Assembly (NCBI GenBank): GCA_040954595.2 | Contig: CM082588.2 | Span: 11,284,001-11,348,000 of the forward strand | Length of the DNA stretch: 64,000 nt | Source: Balanoglossus misakiensis | Taxonomy: Eukaryota; Hemichordata | Direction: 5' to 3' | Shown here: in pieces, positions 23,290 to 36,079 of the stretch | How the letters are laid out: each line of letters begins with the position of its first letter | Position numbering within the stretch: the first letter of the stretch is position 1 | Translations under genes and position numbers: made by a program | The notes under the pieces: generated by a model | The model's input: the letters and a program-made list of their open reading frames with translations, nothing else | Databases searched by the model: none | Told to the model about the DNA's origin: nothing

Positions 23290-23725
23290 TCGTAAACATT
23301 AAACCCCGATGCGTGGTATAAAAGACCCCCCAAATCAGTGGCGAATCTTAATGCCGTTTGACTGACAACAGACAACACCAACGATCTTGGCTCTAATGAT
23401 CTTGGCTCTATGAAAATCGGCCCAAACAGATCCAAGCATAAAGAATTACACCACACAATGACAGTGGTTGGCTTTATAAACACACACAACATAAAGTTAT
23501 CGATGAAAAAGTACACGAGCTTTTGAAACAACGATGATTTTGGGAGAAATCTGGTTTCAGTGCTTTTCAGAAGCATCCCTGGGAAACAATAACCACGCCA
23601 TTCAAACAGCTGTCAATCGCATAGAGGTGTAAAGTGTTCAATTATTTTCTATGTACATGAGATCAATTACACAGTTATTATGCACGATGACCACTCCCAA
23701 ATAAACAACTGTACAAACACACGTT
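23290..23725. other. ~430 bp stretch present only in the right arm
   Basis: Flanking text matches 13480-13520 in mirror orientation, but this interior does not. No terminal repeats or coding potential recognised. Confidence 0.45.
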
Positions 23726-23810
23726 AATCCGAACCCCAGTACTTTCCGCTCCGGGGTTTAAGGCCTAATGCTAGTGTCACAACATTGATTACCAGACCGT
23801 TTCCCTCTGT

Positions 23811-23869
23811 ATGTATGTATGTATGTATGTATGTATGTATGTATGTATGTATGTATGTATGTATGTATG
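23811..23869. repeat. (ATGT)n microsatellite
   Basis: About 14 copies of ATGT followed by a GT-rich stretch to 23905. The mirrored left-arm site (13385-13415) carries a shorter ACAT run, so the array expanded here. Confidence 0.95.
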
Positions 23870-24880
23870 CAGCCATGTATGCATGTGTTTGTGTGTGTGT
23901 GTACATGTGTGTATGCATGTTACATGTATATATGGATGTATGTCTGCCCTGATCCAAAACATGAAACCATGCTTTTTTTATTTTGGTGTGTAGATGGGAT
24001 TTTGCTGAAATGAAGTTGTCAATGCAAAAATACGCAAATAACCTGTGAAATATGTGGAATTGATCAAAACTCAACAACTGGTTAGACTGCTTTGAACATT
24101 TGTATGCATGTAGGTAATGTCATCATACCTGATATACTTTGAGTTTATATCGTGAATTGTCTATTTTTTATGCAATTATTTTGTCTTGTTTTACCATTTG
24201 AAAAAAAATCTTTTCCTCTTAAAGAGATTGGCTGATTTCTTTAGAATTTAGTATGACACTTCCGGTAGGTGATCTTAGTTGGTTTTGTTTAAATTGTCGC
24301 AGAATTTGTAATCTGTCATTTTTGGTCAAAATTCATTTTCTGAGAAACTCCTTAGATTGCTTTTAAATTTTGGTATGCTTGTTCCAAGAGGTAACCCAAG
24401 TAATGTTGTATATCATTTTGGTGAAATTTACATATTGTGGTCTTGGGGCAATTTTTGCAATTTGTATTCTTTGAAACTACTAGTCAGATTGCTTTCAAGT
24501 TTGGTAGGCGTGGTGATTGAAGTAGATATTATACAATTTGTTGATAGTTGGATAGATGTGGTTTGAGGCAGTTTTTGTCATTGTTGAATGTTGTTTTCCC
24601 TAAAATACTTGTCTGGTTCCTTTGAAATGTTCTTACAGTAGGTCATATCTGCTTGCCAATGTCACATGATTTTTCCCATGAACACAGACATACCTAATTT
24701 TGTGTAATCCCCAGATGGGACCACAGTGTGTAATAACCTGACCAACAGTGACTAGTATATCCTGTGTGTTATACAGTACTTCTCACAAGGTTGAAGTACA
24801 TGTAGACTGTTGATGATTTTTTGCGATTCTTCAGAAACTTACAATACAGAGTCTAATGTGGTAACGTCCATGGTCACATT

Positions 24881-26373
24881 AGTCCTGTTTCAAAATGACC
24901 TACATTACACGTCCTATACACATGTATTGCATGTTTTGATTGGTTTATCCGCTTCTCTTAGGTCCACTTGCGGCACGCTGATTGGAGGGACCTTGTAGGT
25001 TAGGTCTTATTATTATGTATTATTCACTAGACCTTGTAGGTTAGGTCTTATTACTATGCATTTTTCGCTTTACAGCTCCCTGATTGGTTAACGTGTCAGT
25101 CTGGTCCCCCATGTGTTCACTGCCTCATAATACAGGACCTTGTAGGTTAGGTCATATTAATATGTATTTATTCACCATACAGCTCCCTGATTGGTTAACG
25201 TGTCAGTCTGGTCTCCCAGTGTTCACTGCCTCATTGTGAAATGTCCCATGTGCTTCCTGGCTAGCGTTGTGGTAACACATTATTCGGGATGTCCGCAGGT
25301 CATTCATTAATTTTCTGAGAAATAGCCTGACTGATACTATCTCCAACATAAACCGCACCCTGGAAAGATTAAAATTTTTAGATGGACTTCGAAAATCTGA
25401 TTAACACATCTAAGCATTTTTGCTAACAGTTGTATATTTTCTTAAATCACCCTCCTACTTCTCATCATCAATATTATTATTGTTGTTTTACTATTTTAAA
25501 GTAAATTTGTTTTGACGTAGATGTTGTGAAAAGGAGTACGTTGTCCGTTTATACATTCGTATATTGTTTTCATAAAAATGGAACTATGACGGTGCAGCTT
25601 CGTGAAAGAAGTACAATAAAAGTAATCATACCTGTAAAGCAACTAATGAGGTATCCCAATTAAAGAAATGCAATGCTATTCTAAACAGTTCTATTGTAAG
25701 ATATTTTTGGTTTGCTCGAATGAATAGCACACACTTCGTATTCAGCCAGGTGTTACACGAAGTGATGCGCTGAAAAGCATTACGTAACAAAACACTAGCC
25801 CATTTCAACAAACCGCCACTGGAAATAAAATAAAAAAAATCTCCTGGCAATTTTTATTTCGAGTATCTAGTTCACAGTATCACAAAAAAATGCCATGAAT
25901 AGTGAAGGAAAGGTTAAATCCAATCATTATATGAGTGCCTTTCTTTATACACTGGGATCGAGCTTCGACAACGCGCAGGCAGCATGCCAGACAGAATACG
26001 ACAACTGTATTCAGAAAGTACAAAAGACTTTGCATAACGAGGCAGTGAAAATTGGAGACCTACACATTAACCAATCAGGGAGCTGAAAATTGAATAAATG
26101 CATGTTAATAAGACCTAACCTACAAGGTCCTGCATAATGAGGCAGTGAACACTGGAGGACCAGACCTACACATTAACCAATCAGGGAGCTGTAAAGTGAA
26201 TAATACATAGTAATAAGACCTAACCTACAAGGTCTAGTGAATAATACATAATAATAAGACCTAACACATAAGGTCCCTCCAATCACCGTGCCTCAAGTGG
26301 ACCTAAGAATACCAGATGGACCAATCACAGATGTCGGTACATATGTCATGGACCTGACTTATGAAACATGACT
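24881..26373. mobile_element. 1493 bp non-coding inverted-repeat transposon with ATT target duplication
   Basis: The ends read AGTCCTGTTTCAAAATGACC and (reverse complement of the right end) AGTCATGTTTCATAAGTCAGG. ATT lies on both sides (24878-24880, 26374-26376). The mirrored left arm at about 12384-12392 reads through without the insert and has the site once. Inside, long subterminal inverted repeats hold two or three copies of 'accttgtaggttaggtc' and 'ctccctgattggttaa' (25000-25200 and, inverted, 26055-26270). The middle has no transposase, so it is a large MITE-like element. Confidence 0.8.
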
Positions 26374-26929
26374 ATTCAGAACTACCTAGTCTATGCCCGG
26401 CAGTGTTCTGTCCGCTTTGCTTCCAAAACTAATGTCTGGCCTCACTCATGCCACTTGCCCAATAAACTAATACCCCTTGCTGGGAATTATGATGTAACTA
26501 GCGTCGCTTTGAAGCCTATCACATTCCTGAACAGTGTTGATTTGGTGTAAGATTATAGTGAAGGCAGGGCTTATTACATTGAAAATGCTACCCAACCTTA
26601 ATTACACGTATGTATATCCTTTGTCTAATCATTGGAAAAACAATGTACATGTACCAAAGACTAAGTAGCTATTTGAAGGTGAATCGCAAGTGGGCACTTT
26701 CATTACTTAACCTCAAGCAGTCGGTTAGCTACCGTATACTAAGACAAACATTCCTGGTGTAATTAACATCACTGTCATTAGTAATATCTATCTCCAATCA
26801 GTATCAGTTCTGCCTTTATGTTATTTTAAGTCAATTGTCAAGGTTCATGTACATATATTACAGCTTAACTGTCTTGTCAAAAACTTACGCATGTACATGT
26901 ACCTAATTCTAGGCTTACCTGTAGGGTTA

Positions 26930-28115
26930 GAGATACAGTGTTTTATATTAATATGCATTAATATGAAACTAAAATTTGATGGTTAATTTAAGACCCCCCT
27001 GAGCAATGGTAACCTCGTTAAATATGTGCATATCTAATTCTAGGCTATTCAGCTGAAGTAGAAACCTGGACATGGACAACTTCGGGGTCAAAATCTTTTG
27101 ACAAACATTTGTGTGATCTTGGGTAAACTTTGACCTACATTCCTATATTTTAGCATCCGGAGCAGATACAACCTTGACACTTGGAGTGATGGAACTATTT
27201 GATTGAGTATTATGTCTTGCCTCATTAATTATGTACTTACCTAATGCCAGCCTAACCAATAGGGCTGGAAGTCTGGCTTTTTGGACATGATAAATTTGAG
27301 ATCAACATTTTTCTACAGCAGCCAGCCTTCTCTTAAAAAGAATGGACAATATAAAGGCTTTGATGGTATACTGAACTTTTGACTCCCTCCCTGAGACTGT
27401 GTGCCAATGACGGGATAGCCTACTCAGCGTTGGGTAGATCCTAAGAAGGCCTCAGCCAGGCATCAAATACAAAAAGCGGAAATCCAAGCTTTAATGGTGG
27501 GTTACATCGTTAACTTCCCTGCAGAGCTGATTTCTCAGACTGTGAGCCAATGACGGGTAAAGCCCCTAGGTAGGGGCCACCTAAGACAGGCCGGTCATGC
27601 TTTAATCACAAAGAAGGGCAAGTTTAGTCTTACCACAACTTTGTCTGCTGTATATGCTTCATTAAGATTGCAGAGTATTTTGAGAATACATTGTGTTAAG
27701 GCAGTGTGACCAGCTAAAAAGTACTGGCAAACACAGCCAATGTGTAATGAAAAACATCTAATTTGGCTGAATAAAAGACATAAAACACAGCAAAAGCACT
27801 GTGACTAGCTGAGACATAATACTCCATTATGCAGTTCCATCACTCCAAGTGTCAAGGATGTATCTGTGCCGGATGCCAAGATATAGGAATGTAGGTCAAA
27901 GTTTACCCAAGAACACCCAACATTTTGTCAAAAGATTTTGACCCCAAAGTTGTCCATGTCCAGGTTTCTACCGCAACTGGATAGCCTAGAATTAGATATG
28001 TACATATTTAATGAGGTTACCATGGATCAAGGCAGTCCTAAGTAAACCATCAAATTTTTAAATTCATGTTAATTCATGTTAATATAAAACGCTGTATCTC
28101 TAACCCACTGGTATG
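26930..28115. repeat. Palindrome inside the right arm (centre near 27510)
   Basis: 26930-27190 returns inverted at 27838-28115: 'cttgacacttggagtgatgg' near 27175 mirrors 'ccatcactccaagtgtcaag' near 27838. The spacer includes 'ccaatgacgggtaaagcccc', which is also present in the left arm. Confidence 0.85.
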
Positions 28116-28659
28116 CCATTCTGTGTTTCATGCTACCCAATATGGGTAAGTAGGTAAAAAGTCACCCTAGGCCATTTGAAATTTTGCTGAAAAAATCTCG
28201 TCTCTTACATATGTACATTTGGTAAAAGGGAAATTTTAATCACGGAGTAGAACATATTCATAAAAAATATTTGAGGGAAAGAAGGAAGTTTTTCACAGCT
28301 TTGGTGCGTCAAATAGTAGAGAGGTTCCCTTGTTATCCTTAGACTCAAACTCAGAGTTTCCAATCTTTCAGTATTTTCATGATATTACTTTCCATCTTAG
28401 ATTTGTTCATCTAAACAAACTGACTGATAGGTATACATGAACATTTTATTGACTAATGAATGTGCCTGTATGTTGCAATTTAAAGAAGTCAGATATTAAA
28501 CGAGCGCCACACCTGTTTTAATCAGCCTCCATATGGAGGGTACACATCGCAGAGAAATGACAAACCCCATGCAAATTCAAGTAATATGGCTCAATGGTGC
28601 TGATTTTAAAGGATAGGTGGATGATTTGAAAAATGTTATTGTGGAAAAAGATGTGTAAA

Positions 28660-29110
28660 ATTTGGCAGCTTGTGAGGCTTTAATTGTAAAATCTTTGAAA
28701 TGTGTTTTACTCTTTAGGTCCAATTTTGTATATGTCAATATACCATTGGGACCAATGTGAAATTGTTCTAAACTCAGAAACTCAAGAAGGTACTGGTCAG
28801 ATTGCTTTAGAAATTGGTGTGTATTTATGTTATTGAGACTTTATACAGATTTTATTTTTCATTTTTGAAGTATATTTTGGGGTGATTTTGGTCGTCATAT
28901 ACTCAGAAACCTCTACCCACATTTTTTTTAAAATTTGGTTTGCATGTTCTTAGGTGTGATTTTATGACAATTTAACAAACCCAGTGATGGAAGTGACAAT
29001 ATTGTTTTTTTTTTTTTGGCAATTACTGCCATTTTTGTCTGATTGCTTTGCAATTTAGTTTGCAGTTTCTAGGGAATTCTTACTGTGGTGCACAAAATTC
29101 ACAAACGTGA
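28660..29110. repeat. Degenerate ~140 bp repeats, right-arm copy
   Basis: Inverse of 7290-7560 and 9900-10000, with 'tttggggtgattttggtc' and 'aaatttggtttgca' cores. Non-coding. Confidence 0.65.
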
Positions 29111-30539
29111 TTTACTATCCTCATGCGCTTTGTTGAACTGGCACCCTGTTGCAAAACAGACATTACAACACTCTTTGAATTGAATTCATAGCTACCAATT
29201 TTTCGGGGGTGTAGCACCTTTTTTATGCCTAAAACTTTGATCGAGAACTTCAAATTAAATGCACCCCTCCAAATATTTGCAATATTTCAGGTATAATGAT
29301 TTAATTTTAAAGCATAAATTTTGATGTATTCATAATCATTAAGAGAAACACATTTTGAAAATAGAATATTAATCACACTAGCAGTCATAATACTTTTGAA
29401 TCATCACTTAAGAACATATAGAAAAATTAAACAGGTGTTAATTATTTATATTTGAACGCAAAGCGTAAATTCCCTTGTGCCATGGAATTGACAATCTGCA
29501 ACTGGTGGGGTCCTTCTGCCAGTAAAAAGCATCAGATAAATTCTGCATGCTCATCACCGAGGCAATTTAGGTGTACTTTTGTACTTTGAGAACTGTCGGT
29601 TTTCGCAACTGAAACTCTGTTCACAGGACAGAGGAAAAACTAGAATGACAACAGCTATGTAAGCTAACAAAAGAAACACAGAGCATAGTTCTCCATACTC
29701 ACATTTTGATGCAATAATTTTTGCTGAAACTGGGGCGTCCGTGGGCAGGCAAAGGCAGTTCTAACTCGACTTGCAAATAAGGCCCATGTCTCTTGTTCGC
29801 TGAGATTGTCTGGTTCTAATAATAGCTGTAAGAACTTGATCATTGACCGAACTGTTGGTTCAATTTTGCAACATTTTATGATTTCAAGCTGTGCAATATT
29901 TGCAACTCAGTTTCAACTTTGGTTGGAGGGATGATGATGAAGCCATTTCACTGACAAAATAGCGCTACTGACTGATGTCAATGTTTGTTTACAGTCAAAT
30001 GCATTGCCATCATAAAAATACATGTGAGAAATTTCCTATGTGTATGATACACACTTTTGTGCATGACTGCAAACTCTGTTACAGTTGTGAAATTCTAAGG
30101 GTTGAATTCATTGGGTAGAATTCATGTTTTTTGGATTCTTAAACAACCAGTCACGAAAGCTAAGTGGTTACCTCAGAGAAACTGTGTTAAATTTGGTCAT
30201 CAATTGCTTTAAATCACACAAGACATTCCCAGAGCTAAAGTTACTGCAGCAGTCAGTTTCAACTCAGCTTGCAAATTGGGATCATGTCTTGTGTTCATCG
30301 AGACTGTCTGTAGTCGAGTTGACAGTCCTATGGGGTCAATGATGAACCTACAAATGTTCTTTCCAATGAAATTGTTATAAATCTAATATTCAGGATTTGC
30401 ATTCATACCTTAAACAATATAACTGTATTGCAAATATGGCAACTCTTCTAAGTTGCATTGGAACACCTTCTCGCCACTGTTTGTGCCAAAATGGTGAATA
30501 AGCTTTCATTTTCAAGCCTTAACATAGGCACCCAAAACA

Positions 30540-31250
30540 AGACAACAGCATTGCAAATATGGCATTTTTTGTTCAACTCTTCTCATTTGCATAGTCCAAA
30601 ATGGCCGCCAAACTCCTCTAACATGTAAATTTCCTATGGTCGTCTTAAATAGTGTGTAGTATCGCATTTGAAGGGTTTTTCATCAATATGGGTACCTAAA
30701 ACAATTTCAACGTGGTTGACATTGCAATGTTATACAGCTGTTCTAATTTGCATAATCTAGAATGGCCGACAAACTTCTCTAACATGTAAATTTACTATGG
30801 TTGTCTTTAATAGTGTGTAATATCGCATTTGCAGGGTTTTCATCAATATGGGTACCTAAAACAATTTCAACGTCGTTGACATGGCAATATTAGACAGCTG
30901 TTCTAATTTGCATAATCCAAAATGGCCACCAAACTCTTCTTAAATGTAAATTTCCCTGTTTTGTCTTATATGGTGCCTAAAATCGCATTTGCAGGGTTTT
31001 CATCAATATGGGTAACTAAAACAATTTCAGCGTGGTTGACATGGCAATATTAGACAACTGTTCTAATTTGCATAATCCAAATGGCCGACAAACTTCTCTA
31101 ACATGTAAATTTCCCTGGTTTGTCTTATATGGTGTGTAATATCGCATTTTCACGGTTTTAATTAATATGGGTACCTAAAACAATTTCAACGTGGTTGACA
31201 TGGCAATATTAGACAACTGTTCTAATTTGCATAATTCGAACACCTGCTGG
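30540..31250 (+). repeat. ~155-160 bp tandem repeat, about five units
   Basis: 'tctaatttgcataatc' recurs at about 30747, 30902, 31061 and 31222 (a variant at 30585), each with 'aaatggccg.caaact' after it and 'gggtacctaaaacaatttca' before it. The left arm has only about two units. Confidence 0.9.
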
Positions 31251-31846
31251 ATAATTTAATTTTTGCCCTTCTTGTCCCATGATTATATGTGTAATATCTC
31301 ATTTTCAATGTGTTTACATGTATATATGCAGAATCCATTTCAAACTAAGTGGGCATATTGTAGCGCCAATCTTATTTCTTAATCCGCACCACAGAACTGA
31401 TGCAAGGTTTAGGACTGGAAATGTATGTGGCCACTGGCCGACACCCCGGGCGAGAGGTCTCCAATTATTTTCAGCATGTAGTGTGCTTCCCGGTTGATAA
31501 CATCAATATGTGTAAATGCCAAAAACCCGACCTATTGTAATACCAGTCAAATTTTCTTTGTCATTTACCATTTTTCTCTTGCATATGAAGGTTTTTCTTA
31601 AAGAGTACATACCCATATACATTTGTATGGGAGCACACATCCCCACCCCCTGCCAACAATAATTGGACAACTTTATTCTTCTTATACTTCTTTTTAGTCT
31701 AAACATTCATATAGAGAAGGCAACATGTTCTTGAAGCTGCTGACTATGGAAATATGATGAAGTACATTTTCCTAGTTGTACATGTACAGTATGATAGGCC
31801 CAATGTACCAATTGGAGATGTGTGCCTTACAGGCAACATACATGTA

Positions 31847-34800
31847 GCTCTGCATGGCCTGGTTAATCAATGTTGACGCAAAGGTTGACCCTACCAAACA
31901 CTCAAAATTAATAGGCACGACACTGGCCACTAGCTCTGCATGGCCTGGTTAATCAATGTTGACGCAAAGGTTGACCCCACCAAACACTCAAAATTGATGG
32001 GCACGACACTGGCCACTAGCTCTGCATGGCCTGGTTAATCAATGTTGACGCAAAGGTTGACCCCACCAAACACTCAAAATTGATGGGCACGACACTGGCC
32101 ACTAGCTCTGCATGGCCTGGTTAATCAATGTTGACGCAAAGGTTGACCCCACCAAACACTCAAAATTGATGGGCACGACACTGGCCACTAGCTCTGCATG
32201 GCCTGGTTAATCAATGTTGACGCAAAGGTTGACCCCACCAAACACTCAAAATTGATGGGCACGACACTGGCCACTAGCTCTGCATGGCCTGGTTAATCAA
32301 TGTTGACGCAAAGGTTGACCCCACCAAACACTCAAAATTGATGGGCACGACACTGGCCACTACAATGTAGCTCTGCATGGCCTGGTTAATCAATGTTGAC
32401 GCAAAGGTTGACCCCACCAAACACTCAAAATTGATGGGCACGACACTGGCCACTAGCTCTGCATGGCCTGGTTAATCAATGTTGACGCAAAGGTTGACCC
32501 CACCAAACACTCAAAATTGATGGGCACGACACTGGCCACTACAATGTAGCTCTGCATGGCCTGGTTAATCAATGTTGACGCAAAGGTTGACCTCACCAAA
32601 CACTCAAAATTGATGGGCACGACACTGGCCACTAGCTCTGGCCTGGCTAATCAATGTTGACGCAAGGGTTGACCCCACCAAACACTCAAAATTAATGGGC
32701 GCGACACTGGCCACTAGCTCTGGCCTGGCTAATCAATGTTGACGCAAGGGTTGACCCCACCAAACACTCAAAATTGATGGGCACGACACTGGCCACTAGC
32801 TCTGGCGTGGCTAATCAAGGTTGACGCAAAGGTTGACCCCACCAAACACTCAAAATTGATGGGCGCGACACTGGCCACTAGCTCTGGCGTGGCTAATCAA
32901 GGTTGACGCAAAGGTTGACCCCACCAAACACTCAAAATTGATGGGCACGACACTGGCCACTAGCTCTGGCCTGGCTAATCCAGGTTGACGCAAGGGTTAA
33001 CCCCACCAAACACTCAAAATTAATGGGCGCGACACTGGCCACTAAGCTCTGGCCTGGCTAATCAATGTTGACGCAAGGGTTGACCCCACCAAACACTCAA
33101 AATTGATGGGCACGACACTGGCCACTAGCTCTGGCCTGGCTAATCAAGGTTGACGCAAGGGTTGACCCCACCAAACACTCAAAATTGATGGGCACGACAC
33201 TGGCCACTAAGCTCTGGCCTGGTTAATCAATGTTGAAGCAAAGGTTGACCCCACCAAACACTCAAAATTAATGGGAACGACACTGGCCACTAGCTCTGCA
33301 TGGCCTGGTTAATCAATGTTGACGCAAAGGTTGACCCCACCAAACACTCAAAATTAATGGGCACGACACTGGCCACTAGCTCTGGCCTGGCTAATCAAGG
33401 TTGACGCAAGGGTTAACCCCACCAAACACTCAAAATTAATGGGCGCGACACTGGCCACTAAGCTCTGGCCTGGCTAATCAATGTTGACGCAAGGGTTGAC
33501 CCCACCAAACACTCAAAATTGATGGGCACGACACTGGCCACTAGCTCTGGCCTGGCTAATCAAGGTTGACGCAAGGGTTGACCCCACCAAACACTCAAAA
33601 TTGATGGGCACGACACTGGCCACTAAGCTCTGGCCTGGTTAATCAATGTTGAAGCAAAGGTTGACCCCACCAAACACTCAAAATTAATGGGAACGACACT
33701 GGCCACTAGCTCTGGCCTGGCTAATCAATGTTGACGCAAGGGTTGACCCCACCAAACACTCAAAATTGATGGGCACGACACTGGCCACTAGCTCTGGCCT
33801 GGCTAATCAATGTTGACACAAGGGTTGACCCCACCAAACACTCAAAATTGATGGGCACGACACTGGCCACTAGCTCTGGCCTGGCTAATCAATGTTGACG
33901 CAAGGGTTGACCCCACCAAACACTCAAAATTGATGGGCACGACACTGGCCACTAGCTCTGGCCTGGCTAATCAATGTTGACACAAGGGTTGACCCCACCA
34001 AACACTCAAAATTGATGGGCACGACACTGGCCACTAGCTCTGGCCTGGCTAATCAATGTTGACGCAAGGGTTGACCCCACCAAACACTCAAAATTGATGG
34101 GCGCGACACTGGCCACTAGCTCTGGCCTGGCTAATCAATGTTGACGCAAGGGTTGACCCCACCAAACACTCAAAATTTGTGGGCACGACACTGGCCACTA
34201 GCTCTGCCGTGGCTAATCAAGGTTGACGCAAAGGTTGACCCCACCAAACACTCAAAATTGATGGGCGCGACACTGGCCCCTAGCTCTGGCCTGGCTAATC
34301 CAGGTTGACACAAGGGTTAACCCCACCAAACACTCAAAATTAATGGGCGCGACACTGGCCACTAAGCTCTGGCCTGGCTAATCAATGTTGACGCAAGGGT
34401 TGACCCCACCAAACACTCATAATTGATGGGCACGACACTGGCCACTAGCTCTGGCCTGGCTAATCAAGGTTGACGCAAGGGTTGACCCCACCAAACACTC
34501 AAAATTAATGGGCGCGACACTGGCCACTAAGCTCTGGCCTGGTTAATCAATGTTGAAGCAAAGGTTGACCCCACCAAACACTCAAAATTAATGGGAACGA
34601 CACTGGCCACTAGCTCTGCATGGCCTGGTTTATCAATGTTGACGCAAAGGTTGACCCCACCAAACACTCAAAATTAATGGGCACGACACTGGCCACTAGC
34701 TCTGCATGGCCTGGTTAATCAATGTTGACGCAAAGGTTGACCCCACCAAACACTCAAAATTAATGGGCACGACACTGGCCACTAGCTCTGCATGGCCTGG

Positions 34801-35214
34801 TTAATCAATGTTGACGCAAAGGTTGACCCCACCAAACACTCAAAATTAATGGGCACGACACTGGCTACTAGCTCTGCATGGCATGGTTAATCAATGTTGA
34901 CGCAAAGGTTGACCCCACCAAACACTCAAAATTAATGGGAACGACACTGGCCACTAGCTCTGCATGGCCTGGTTAATCAATGTTGACGCAAAGGTTGACC
35001 CCACCAAACACTAAAAATTAATGGCCACGACACTGGCCACTAGCTCTGCATGGCCTGGTTAATCAATGTTGACGCAAAGGTTGACCCCACCAAACACTCA
35101 AAATTAATGGGCACGACACTGGCCACTAGCTCTGCATGGCCTGGTTAATCAATGTTAACGCAAAGGTTGACCCCACCAAACACTCAAAATTAATGGGCAC
35201 GACACTGGCCACTA
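31847..35214 (+). repeat. Satellite array, about 40 monomers of 86 and 82 bp
   Basis: The monomer begins GCTCTGCATGGCCTGGTTAA (86 bp class) or GCTCTGGCCTGGCTAA (82 bp class, lacking CATG), and ends GACACTGGCCACTA. Both array edges consist of the 86 bp class and the interior is mostly the 82 bp class. A multi-monomer block is repeated with a period near 420 bp (for example 33036 and 33456), so there is higher-order structure. TACATGTA borders the array at both ends. Not transcribed as far as can be seen. Confidence 0.97.
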
Positions 35215-36079
35215 CATGTATTTGTGATATTTTACATGGTTAACCACGCCTTGAGAAAAGTAATTATAAGAGAACTTTGTTTCCAAAGTTAGGGGAGAAT
35301 AATATAACGGGAGATGGGAGTACCTCAGGCTACTGAGCTCGTTCCCTTCCTCATGTACTTTACTGGGCGTATTTGATGTACTATAATAATTCCGGACAAT
35401 AAATGAACGTAAATCAGATACGTTTCTCCGTGGATCACGGTTCTCGTCAGAGCCCGTTACCTCATCGCTACAGATTCCCCGATGCATGAACAATCATGAG
35501 AAACCAGCGGTAATACAAGTGTCACGATTGAGTTTTAACGATCATAGATCTTGTTTATGATTACGTAAGAAGTCATTCACTTATATGGTTTTAGTCCAGT
35601 ATTGACATTGGTACTTGACCCAGAGTAAACAAGATTGTGTAATTGATACATGTCAGAACGAGATAGAGATATCACGCGCTAAGTTCATGTTTAAGAAATA
35701 TCAAGATGACGTGTTCCTTTTATGACTTAATACTTGACTAACGTATTAATAAGGTGTGGTGAAATTTGAGATCACACATTTATCACCGGAGATCCGTGAT
35801 GGGAGTCAACGAGCATGGATCGAGTCGTGTAATTCTTACGTGTGACCAGTAATAAACCAGAACTTTGTGTTACTCGGAAAACTTCTTGCAAGTCTCTGTC
35901 TACGAAAGGTTTACGATCTGCCGGGTACCTCTCTCGGACTTTATGAATATGTTGGGTGGAGAAGGAGATGGAGAGAATGTACGCCGTCAGCTTTCGGACG
36001 TGGCTGATTCCCCACAGAAGCCGATGAGGTAAACGTCCGGAGGACGACCGGCCGTAACAACAAACTGCATGCATTAAAG
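35215..36079. other. Unassigned stretch after the satellite
   Basis: Ordinary composition. Minus-strand open frames (35493-35212 and 36074-35772) show no family features. Its neighbour on the right is a reverse transcriptase fragment, so this could be the rest of a decayed non-LTR element. Confidence 0.4.

Larger units (their letters stand above)
21656..31845 (-). repeat. Right arm of giant inverted repeat (about 10 kb)
   Basis: Mirror copy of 4160-15346. Arm-specific features are the 24881-26373 element, a ~430 bp stretch at 23290-23720 and expansion of the ~155 bp tandem unit at 30540-31250. The outer end stops abruptly at the satellite. Within the arm, 22370-23110 is also the inverse of 29440-30120 at high similarity, for example 'gcaactggtggggtccttct' at 29498 against its complement near 23015. 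Confidence 0.85.

Noticed and set aside
31847-35214. CRISPR-like regular repeats
   Set aside because: There are no unique spacers: the whole 82-86 bp unit is repeated, and the context is a eukaryotic genome.
35772-36074. 100-residue minus-strand frame beside the RT fragment
   Set aside because: No match to LINE endonuclease or RT blocks; may be decayed LINE sequence but cannot be shown.
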